Shown piece after piece: positions 22,201 to 31,200 of a stretch of 64,000 bases of DNA. Below the pieces are notes generated by a model. That model saw nothing but the letters and a program-made list of their open reading frames with translations, searched no databases and was not told where the DNA came from. How positions within the stretch are numbered: the stretch's first letter is position 1; each line of letters opens with the position of its first letter. Origin of the DNA: Acridotheres tristis (taxonomy: Eukaryota; Chordata; Aves; Passeriformes; Sturnidae); contig CM072891.1 of the NCBI GenBank assembly GCA_037013685.1, forward strand, positions 20,994,501 to 21,058,500, in the 5' to 3' direction. The translations under genes and the position numbers were made by a program.

Positions 22201-22998
22201 AGCATGCAGGTCGCGCACTCGCCGGCAGCGCTCCCGCGTAGGCGCCTCCGCAGGGCGGGGGCAGGTGCTTCCAGGGAGGCGAGCGCAGGTTCGTTCATTC
22301 CCTGCGCTCAGGGACACCTGAGTCACAGCCCTCACAAGGCTCACACGAGAAAAACGTCTAGAACAAAAGCAGGAGAGGAAGGGGCGGCCGCCGAGCGCCC
22401 CGCCACTAATTGCCACCAGCGGGCAACTTCTAAACTAAAACCAAGAGGGTCCTGCTCTTTATATTCTCCCACTGGTAGACTGAAAACCTTCCCTGTAACT
22501 GTGGGGAGGTGGGATAGTTAAAGAACATGAGGACTATTAAAGAACTCACTCCTGACTTGTAACTTTTTTTTTTTTTTTTTCTCCGAGGAGAGGCGGAATG
22601 CGGCAGCGGCGAGTGAGCGAGGATGCAAAGCCGTGAAATGTGCCGGCATCCCTGAAGGGCGCTGAGTTAGCGGCAGCCGCAGGCTTCCCGGGACAAACAC
22701 GTGTCCGCGCCAAACACGGACAAAAAGTTCGGGAAAGTTACTAAAGTCTCTTGAAGAAGAAAGGGGAAAGAAAAGAAGAAAACAAGAAAAACCCAGAAGG
22801 GCTCCCTCCCACGAGAGCTGTAGGAAGACTTTTTGCCCCTCAAAAAGCTAAATTTACGTTCTGGCTGCGGACGGCTGACAGCCGGCACTCACAGCGGGCA
22901 GGCGGAGGGCGAGCCCGTACCTGCAGACGGTGGCCGCGGCCGGAGTCCCACCCAACACTCACCTGCAACAGCAGCCCCAGCGCTCGCCCGGCTCCCAT
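19147..22998 (-). CDS. TNF-receptor-superfamily gene B, tailless decoy-like receptor, whole locus
   Basis: The model joins six minus-strand exons: 22963-22998, 21639-21684, 20766-20897, 20498-20609, 19842-19909 and 19147-19223. All phases agree and the total is 471 bases (156 residues). An in-frame ATG at 23010 would add M-A-S-T. The extracellular part looks identical to receptor A. The last exon replaces the transmembrane and cytoplasmic exons with a 17-residue hydrophobic stretch, a basic residue and a stop (about 25 codons). Such an end could be a GPI-attachment signal or a bare membrane anchor, so the product should bind ligand without signalling, as decoy TRAIL receptors do. Whether it is expressed is unknown, and the ligand is inferred from family only. 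Confidence 0.7.
19842..19909 (-). CDS. Receptor B exon 5: degenerate third cysteine-rich domain
   Basis: Same sequence as receptor A exon 5, with the same missing cysteines and the NST sequon. It ends in phase 1, which fits the following anchor exon. Confidence 0.62.
20498..20609 (-). CDS. Receptor B exon 4: cysteine-rich domain 2
   Basis: Same sequence as receptor A exon 4, including the CTRTRDAECQC core and splice sites. Confidence 0.85.
20766..20897 (-). CDS. Receptor B exon 3: cysteine-rich domain 1
   Basis: Same sequence as receptor A exon 3, with all cysteines retained and the same splice sites. Confidence 0.82.
21639..21684 (-). CDS. Receptor B exon 2: rest of signal peptide
   Basis: Same sequence as receptor A exon 2 (VVLLTMPGAQASCGE) with conserved acceptor and donor. 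Confidence 0.7.
22963..22998 (-). CDS. Receptor B exon 1: signal peptide start
   Basis: Encodes MGAGRALGLLLQ as in receptor A, with the same donor. Unlike A, an upstream in-frame ATG at 23010 exists (GCCATGGCCAGTACCATGG), because A has CCGTGG where B has CCATGG. The start could therefore be four codons earlier. Confidence 0.72.
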
Positions 22999-23010
22999 GG
23001 TACTGGCCAT

Positions 23011-23280
23011 GGCTTTGCACGCTCCCGTGGCGCTCGGCCTGTTTCCGGAGGGGGTGTGGGGAAGTGGCTAGCTCCGAGAGGCGGGGCAGAGGCCCCGGAG
23101 CGCTGCCGACCATTCTTTGCCGCTCTGGTGCTTCCAGAAACCGCAGGAAATCTCCATTTGTATATGTGCTGCCCATTCTGATCACGGAAAGCAGAGGGAA
23201 AGGCTGTAAGCATTAGTTTTCCAACAGTGTGTAAATGAAGCGAATGTAGCTGGGTTTTCTAAAGCCTTAAAAGGGTTCTC
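23011..23280 (-). promoter_or_regulatory. Promoter of receptor B
   Basis: A GC-rich promoter differing from that of A over about 200-260 bases. It includes GC boxes (GAGGCGGGGC on the opposite strand) and a kappaB-like decamer GGAAATCTCC at 23146-23155; the corresponding A sequence is GGAAATGGCC. Flanking sequence on both sides is nearly identical to A. Confidence 0.6.
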
Positions 23281-24774
23281 ACGTTTCTCCTCAGTACTCC
23301 TCCCAGAGAAATAACATTTCTAGCCATGATTTTCCTCGAAAATACTTTTCATTTCCCATGTAACTGGCATGTAGGAACATTGACCTCCAGATACTGAAAT
23401 TGGATTGAAATTGATAGTATATGGATTCATAGGCTGTTCCTTTTGGGATTACTTTTTAATCCTCTGCGGCAGCAGCCCTAAACTTTGGAAACTCTTCTCC
23501 TGCTGATGCTTAATTAACTTGTATGGGTTGGTCGTTTCTTTCACTGAACTGCTACTCTTGTGGTAACAGCGTTTATTTTACTTAACTGCATTTAGAAGTC
23601 CCAGTGAAATCCCTGTGAGTGCATAGTTCAGTAAAATGGAAATAACCCAAACAATTTCCTGCACTCACATTTACACCTGCTGAAGGCTTCCTGCTCGCCA
23701 CTGCTCTCTTTGGTTCAGGGGAGCTTGAGTTGTTTGGTTTTTTTTCCTTGGGTTATTGTTTGGTAACCATTTCCCAAAGCCAGGATGCAGTTGTACCCAA
23801 GGGATGTAAGCAGCTCTAGAGAAGTGGAGAAGCTCCTATCCATAACTCAAACACATGGTCCCAAAGCAGGATGAGTCTGATGAGGAAGGCTGTGCTGACA
23901 GGCTGGAGATGTGCTGACTTGCTGAAGCATTCAAAGGAGAGATCACTGGATGTGTTTGCACAGCTTTACATCCAAACACTTGGATGTATAGGAACTTCGA
24001 GGCAAACACTTTGAAGCTGCACGCAGGACTTGGCACAGCCTGGCAGGCAGAGGTAACAGCCTCTCACTGAGTTTTACACCACATATGGCACAGGTCAGAC
24101 TTCCTCAGAAAAGGTGACTAGGATGACATCTTTCAAAAAGGCATTCAGTGTGGATCACTAATGTTGATATTTTTCAAGGATGAAGAATACTTTGGTTTTC
24201 TGCAGACTTTTGCTAATAACAAAGCCACTCTCACCCTTTTCTATTTGTGATCAGTTTCCTGAATGTCAGCTTCCAGATACTGCCTGTTCATATCAGAGAG
24301 CTGCAGTTCTCTCTGTGGAACAATCTATTCACTATCCTCAAGTCCTTGATATAAAAGTTCCCCAAGTCCAAAACAAGTTGTTGCATTTGCATGTACAACA
24401 GTGAAAATCAAGGGAACCGCTTCTCCATCTGTGGAAGTTGCTAAAATTATAAGAGAATTTCTGTGGGAGGATGGTTTGTAAGAACTGTGCAGAAGGCAAC
24501 TTTCCCCCATGAAATACAACTCTACTGATTACCAGAGTGGGGAAATAGCCTTACCTGTCCAATGACGGTGGGTGTTATAAAAGTGTGGTTTAGCTGTCCA
24601 TCAGTTAGAGTAGGAGATGGAATGTGCTGGCTGTGCTGTAAAGAGGAAGGGACATGTGGTCGTGCCGGGGACGGTCAGGTGGCCGGTTACGGGACAGGTT
24701 AGGTTTAGCCGGTCATGCAGAAGAAAGAAGGAAACTCTCAAAGAGAAAGGGGGAAAGAGTCAGTGCTGTGTGGA

Positions 24775-25190
24775 GCTGGCTGCTTGTGAGGCAAGGAAGG
24801 AGTCCGTGTAGGGTTTTGGGGCTGGCTGCTGCCCTGCCCGCCTGTGAAGGCAAGCAAGGAGGAAGCAGCCAGTGCTGGGCTCTGGGCCGGCTGTGCCGTG
24901 CCCGCCTGGGAGGGCGAGTGGGGGCAACCGTCAGTGCGGGGCTGATGAAGGGGCTGACTGCCCTGCCCGCCTCTGAGGGCAAGCAGGGCGCGGCCAGTGC
25001 GGGGCTGATGATGCAGGTGACGGCTGCCCTGCCCGCCTGTGAGGCAAGGAAGGAGTCAGTTCCAGGGTTTTGGGGCTGGCCGCTGCCCACCTGTGAGGGC
25101 AAGCCGGGCGCGGCCAGTGCGGGGCTGATGGTCGGGCTGGCCCGCCTGTGAGCCAAAGAAGGAGTCAGTGCTGTGCAGCCAGCTGCCCGT
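24775..25190. repeat. GC-rich minisatellite upstream of receptor B
   Basis: About five to six imperfect units of roughly 70-85 bases share CCCTGCCCGCCTGTGAGG, GGGCGCGGCCAGTGCGGGGC and GGAAGGAGTCAGTGCTG-like blocks. It is an expanded relative of 16540-16680 and generates spurious long open frames on both strands. Confidence 0.75.
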
Positions 25191-25217
25191 GATGAAATTC
25201 AAACTGCTATTGCTGTT

Positions 25218-25790
25218 TGTCCTGGTTTGACACTAAAAACATCTTAAGGAAGCGATTTTTTTCTGAGAGGGCAGCTAGATTTCCTTTATGTCGGACAAAA
25301 ATCAATTAGTGATACTTTTTGCTTAAATGATTAAACCATTTTTGTATTTGTTTTCAACGGTTAAACCAATGGAAAAAAAATGGATAGGCCTCTGTGAAAT
25401 TCATATTTTAAAATGAACAAACTTCAGGAAAGCTCTTTTTCCTTTCCGGCTTCAGTACAGGGAACAGCCTGGCCTGGCCCCTCCGCGCTGCCGGGCCGAG
25501 GGAGGGGGGCCCGTCCCGGCAGGGCTGGGCCCCAGCGATTGCTAAAGCAGGGAAAGGGGAGGGAGGAACCATCGGCCGCTGAAATCTTGGCTGCTTCCCC
25601 CTCCCTCCTCCTCCGCCAGCGCTGCAGAAATGCAGAAATGCCGCTACTAACACCTTGGGAACGGCTCCGGGCAGGGGCTCAGTGATGCCGGGCACCGCAA
25701 AGGAGCCGGGTTTCCCCCTCCCGAACAGAATACAGCCGAGCAACACACTACTATTTCTGCCTGGTCCCTGCTAAGAGCATAGTCCAGCAT
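25218..25790. mobile_element. Possible LTR with CpG-rich core
   Basis: It starts TGTCCTGGTTTGACACTAAA, again a songbird LTR-type end. AT-rich sequence and then a CpG-rich block follow at about 25430-25700. I cannot define the far boundary; the element may extend into the AT-rich DNA after 25790. An alternative is an independent CpG island. Confidence 0.45.
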
Positions 25791-26922
25791 TCCATCATAG
25801 CATAAAAAGTATGATCTTACGGCTAAAAAACCTTTGTATCATAAAATAATTCCCGTCTGCGGCCCGGAAAAAAATAATAAAAATCACATAGCCATCTGCA
25901 GACCGAGGCAAAATATTAACTCTCTCACTGCCCAGAATAAAATTTACAAACACTTTGTTCTCTCTCCTGAGTGAAAGAAAAGAACCAAAATAAAGATAAG
26001 CACAAAACCAACATAAAAATCCCGAGGTCAAACAAAAGAAAAAGTCAAGTCCCAGATGAAGAAAGGAAAAAAGTCGTGGACTGAAATTTTTTCAAACTAT
26101 AAAAAGGAGATTCTTGTTTCCCTATAACACATTAAAATATATTATAAGGTAAATAAATGTTTTAACTGTAAATATAAACAGAGACACTACTACTAGAATT
26201 AAAAAGTACTAAAATGACTATAATCCCATAAGTTTAAATAAATTAAAGAAAAATAAAAACTCTTGCTGCCCTCCAGGGAAGAAGAAAAAAACCCCTCTGT
26301 TTTCAAAGATGAAGAAAGCTTTTGTTTAAACTGTTATAATCCTTAAAGTGTGCCCCACAAGTTAATATAATCCTCAATAATGGTTGTGAAAAAACTGTTA
26401 GTCAAAGAAGAGATTTTTACACAATGATCAAATTTCCACTCTCACAGGCAGCTAATCACTGTGACATCGAGGCCATGAAAAACTATTTCTTGTGTAAAAA
26501 TCTCCTCTCCCAAATAAATTAGTGAAAGACTTTTTTTAAAATGATTAATTAATTTTCTGTACATTGTCAGTATAAAAGAAAAAAAATGAAGAAAAAAGGT
26601 ATTCTAAAAGTTTTATTCTGATTTTTTAAAATAGTTTCTAGTATAAAGTTTTTCTTTGTACCCTTTCAAGTTTAAGCCTATTTTGCCTTCCTCCTAATCC
26701 TATCTCACAGCAAAAAATGAATTAATAATTCTAATAAGTGTACTGACAATTTAGCCAATACTAAACCCACAACACTGTTCTAACTTATGGCCCAGGTCTG
26801 ACATTGTTGGATGCAATTTCCGGTAGATTTTCCTCTAAAAAGCGATTTAATTGTAAAATACTGTCAAACACAAACCCAAAAATAATTTGTCAGATAGACT
26901 AACGCTGAAAGTTGTGTGTAGT
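25791..26922. other. AT-rich spacer between receptor B and OSBPL5
   Basis: No gene is seen. It contains a short perfect-but-one inverted repeat at 26407-26423 and 26491-26507 (GAAGAGATTTTTACACA and its complement). It may partly belong to the LTR-like element starting at 25218. Confidence 0.5.
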
Positions 26923-28101
26923 TTTATTTCAACATATCAAGCACAAACAGATTTTCCCTAACCAGGGAATATGATGAGGAATGTACTTAAAAATTTGGGA
27001 ACATTTACATTGAAAGATAGCCCAGACTGGCACCACCACTAAGTATTTTAAGGCTGTATATATAGCAGTACTTACCACTTGGAACTACTTCAGGCCAGAA
27101 AAGAAAGGCTTAGTACTGTCTGCAGTCTAAAGAAAATATTGCAAATCTTTTAAAAATGGTGTAAAATAGGAAGACTATTAACAGGGTTGAACAATGCAGT
27201 GGCAAAGCCCTCTCTCTTTCCTGACCTTTGACAATAAAAGTGCCTAAGACCGAACACACGTACATCTACATCGCTCCCATCCTTCTCATCTACGCTGGGG
27301 CAGTGGATCTCTCTCTACAATGCTAGTGTGTGATATTATAAAACAGCCATATAGCAAATAATAACAATAATAGTAAGTGACCAGGTGTTGCAAACAGGCG
27401 TGCGTGTCTGACATCACACTCGATGGGCCACACCCAGGACAGCAGTCAGCTCCATAACCAAACGAGGAGCTCTCACTGAGTACTTCCCGTTTCCTAAAGA
27501 AGAATGGCTCTAGGAAATTGTGTATATTTACAGTTTCAGTGGAATGGAAAATAAAACACATCCTGAGGTCCCATTAGGCTGACTAAACAGATCATAACTT
27601 AATATCCCGGGGCTGGATTTTTTGGACCAAATGTGCTCCCGGCTGTAATTAAAGGCAGTCGGACAGGCACCGTGGACATCAGTTCTTTACTGCTCTCCCT
27701 CACTCCTGGAGCTATAACCCAGGCTGCCGTGACTTTTCCAAAATGTTGAGGTGATTACCATTTTGGGGTTACCAATACTGCTGGGTAATTATTAATTGCA
27801 TCAGAAAATGACAAAACATAGAAAAGAAAACAAATTGCACAATTAAAGCTACATTTGGCTTCAGCATTAAGGCCCATACAGGTTAAGAGGTCCTTGAAGA
27901 TGTACATGTAAAAGGCAAAAATGACATAATCTGCAGGAACAAAGTTTTGCAGGTTCCTAGGTCCCTTTTTGACCTCGTTTTTCCACTTCCTTCCACCTCT
28001 GCCATGTTGGTTCTAAAGTGCTTTGGTGCCTCGCTGGGCTCCTTGCGCGAGTGGCCCCCTCCTGCAGCCAGTGCTCATTATTGCTGCCAAAGGTAGTGAT
28101 T
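26923..28101 (-). other. OSBPL5: Probable 3' UTR of OSBPL5
   Basis: This follows the OSBPL5 stop codon at 28102 on the minus strand. An AATAAA lies at 26923-26928, which would give a 3' UTR of about 1.2 kb. No other exon is seen here. The exact poly(A) site cannot be fixed without transcripts. Confidence 0.5.
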
Positions 28102-28237
28102 TTATTTGAAGACATAATTAATGAAGAGTTGACACGTAAGAAAGATGCAGAGGAGAAACCAACAGCGAGAGTCCAGGAAGAAGCTGTCAGAAGAGGCCTT
28201 CCTTTGGAAGGACTTTTTGTTCAGAGAACTGAGGTTT
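28102..28237 (-). CDS. OSBPL5: OSBPL5 last coding exon: ER membrane anchor and stop
   Basis: Encodes [20 protein letters not shown], then [20 protein letters not shown] and YVFK with a stop at 28102. The hydrophobic run is the single tail anchor that holds ORP5 in the ER, ending almost as in human (FINHILK). Confidence 0.96.
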
Positions 28238-31200
28238 CTGCAAAAGAAAGTAATATGATTATTTGTGTTGTTGGAGAGAGGTGTGCCTTCATAGGTGTGT
28301 ATATCCAGAACTTCCACACCAGGAGGGACCCCTGTACTTTGGTGACACCCTCAGGGGCAGAGCAGTGTGGCCCCCCCCAGACTTTACCTCCCCCTTTTTA
28401 ACAGGAAGATTAGTGCTTTTGGCTACAGCTGGTTGGCATGGCAAAGGCACAAACCCCAAGAAATCTCTTCATCCAGCATCCACTCATAACCCTGTGAGTT
28501 TAACCTATGGCCTAACCTTCCCAAATGCAAGGCCTGCCCTGGACACCCTCAGGAGCTGAAGAGAAGCTAAAACCAGATCACCAATGACTCTGGCATCCAG
28601 AAGTGGTATAATATGTGATATCCAGAATGGACCTCGCTGAAGCCTTGGGAGGGCTGGGTAATACTCCTCACACAGAGGGGAATCAGCAGGGCTCCCTGGA
28701 GCAGAAGTAGCAGTTAACACCTCTCCACAGGAGTCTGCAGGGCAAAGCCCTCTGTCAGCAGCAGGTGTGGTTACTGCTGCCCTCAGATGGCAAACAGCAA
28801 TTTGTACAAAAACCTGGAGTTTAGTGCTTTTCACCACGAAGCCCAGTTTTTCAGACCACAACTCCACATTCCTATAGCAAACTGAGGAAGTTCCTAATAT
28901 GCTCGGCTGGAAGGGAGACCTCACATGTTCTTGACTGGCAGAGATTTATTAGCCAGGGCCTGGTCCAGCCCCTCTCAGCCAGCAGTTGTGTAACATGCTG
29001 AGGTGATGCTTTTTGCCCACAAAGGGTGTTTGTTAAGAAGAGATTTCCTCCTCACTGTTCCAAGCAGGGTGTGTGTTTGTCTTTCTGGTGTGTTGATTGG
29101 TTACTTTACCTGCAACAACTTGAACTGCACTCCTACAGCTCACAGAGACACTCCAAAGGCCACAGTAAGGATTTAAATGCCCCAAGTTACCTTTAGCCCA
29201 TTAAAATCATTGATTCATGACAGAAAATGGTTACCTGTGTATGTCCTGTTGGGCTTTCTGTAGGGATAAGACAGCTAAGTGAATTTCCTTCAGGTGATTC
29301 ATTTCTTTCCCACACTGAGTGCACAGGCTTTCAAACCCTATGGCAAAGTATTGAAGGACAATTATGTTTTGCAGCACCATTCTGATGGTAGTGATGAAAC
29401 ACAACACAGCAAGTGGGTGGCTGTGATCTAATTGTCACTGCTAGGGGGGACACTTTCAGGAGGAAACATGGGGAGAAGGAGACAGGGGACAGAATCCTCC
29501 ACCCAGAAGACCCAGGCCACTGTAACAGGTTGTGTGACTCTGGCTCAATGTGCTTCTCAGTCAGCTCTAAGGCAACAGTGCTCCTCAGCTGAGGGGAGGA
29601 GAAAGGAGTGCTCACACCTGCCCCCTCTCTCAAACATTCAGGGTCATCTCTAATAAAGGCAGAGAAAAGAGAAGCACAGCCTGTTTCCCATGTGTTGACT
29701 GGAATTTTGAACCAATTTTGCCAGGAATTGGGAAGTCCTTGTTGTAAGGCAGAACGACAAACAGCGCATATAGAGAACAGAAAAGCAGAACGTTCTCTGT
29801 GCTGCCTGTGGGCTATTGGCCCATGGTATTAACTGGACCAGAAATGTCCCAGGGCTGGCTCAAGATTTAAAGTACCAAAGGAAGGACATTAAAGCCTGAC
29901 CCAGTGACACCCAAATACTTGCCATCATCATCTGAGAGCTCCTGTACTGACTCTGGTGTTGAACAGCTGCTCTCTGTGTTCTGGCTGTGGTTGGAGGGCT
30001 GATCACTGGTTTTGCGGTGCCTGCAGTCTTTGGCAGACCTCTGTATGAAACAGGGGTAAAAAGTGACTCAGTCTAACACATTGAAGACATGTGTGTTTGC
30101 TTTAAACAAAAGAACTTTGGGTGCTGGGAAATATGTGTGAGATTGTGAAGTTTGATTGCTTTCTCAGAAACTCCTAGTAGTTGGACTCTGGCAGACACTT
30201 AAGTATATTATACACACACATCATACAGAAGCATTTCCCCAAATGACAACATTCTTAAAGACACCCATCCAAATTATCCTTCTTATAGCTTTAACTGACA
30301 CATATTATGGATGAACCTTATAGCTCATTTGCTGAGTTGTGTACCCAACTCAGACAGGTACGTAAGATAAAGTCGGAAAAGAAGAAAAAATTAGAATCAA
30401 ATTCCCCAGCAAAGATTTTTCAGAAGGTTCACGAAGGATCTAAACATCACAGAATTTTTATGCCTAGTTTCTTGACTTAGGAAAGTTTCTCCCTGTTGGA
30501 TTTCAGGGAACTGGAGTTTTTGAGCTTTCTATGCTTCCAGGCACAGACCCCCTGGAAAACACTGCACTGGACCTGAAACCTTGGAGAAGATTTTTAAATA
30601 TAAATAATGTGTTAGAAATCATAAATGTGTAGTGGGTTAGATGTGTGTATTTTCACTGGGTGACGGGTTTTAAATTTGAGGTTTTTACAGAATAGTGGTA
30701 GTTAGGGGACACGAGAATCCGTCTCAATTGCCTTTCTAATAATCCTGGCTCCAAACAGAAACAGATGAGACTGATGGCAAACCACTAATTAGTGGTGCAA
30801 AGCCCTGCTCACTCTTACATCTCCCTCTCTCTCAGATGAGTAAACCAAACACATTTATTCAAACTTCTCACTTGAAGGGCCTGAAAAGCAGTTACATATC
30901 TCAATTTCCCCACTGAATCAGAGACATTCAGATGTGAGGTATTATAAAAGGAAAGTCTATGTACATAATAAGATACAAGATTTTCAGTGTAATATGGGTT
31001 ATACTTAGCAGCTCTACATTTCCAAAGTGTGTTAGGAATGGCATGTATGGCTCCAAAGATGAAAGCACTGAAATTGGAGAATATTATCTCCATGTAAGGG
31101 AAAGGATGGAAAGACGTTTCTTGTCTTGTCTGAGAGAGAGTGAGTGATAAAGGCTGATGGCAAGGCTGAAACTGAAATCAGGGCATCTCTGCTGTGTACT

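Larger units (their letters stand above)
16679..25195 (-). repeat. Tandem duplication unit B (8.5 kb, rearranged)
   Basis: This is the second copy of the receptor unit. From low to high coordinates it holds a death-domain vestige, an inverted 1.3 kb fragment containing exon 8, an LTR-like insertion, a diverged anchor exon, exons 5 to 1 and an expanded minisatellite. The segment 19232-24510 is nearly identical to 11085-16343: the coordinate offset stays at exactly 8150 from about 11.2 to 14.0 kb. Confidence 0.8.

Noticed and set aside
24654..25156. Overlapping 165- and 147-codon open frames on both strands
   Set aside because: Both are translations of the GC-rich minisatellite upstream of receptor B. 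Long frames on both strands at once point to composition, not coding.
28505..28924. A 139-codon minus-strand frame within the OSBPL5 3' region
   Set aside because: I tested it as the penultimate OSBPL5 exon. The true exon at 29235-29337 matches ORP5 and connects in phase, whereas this frame matches nothing.
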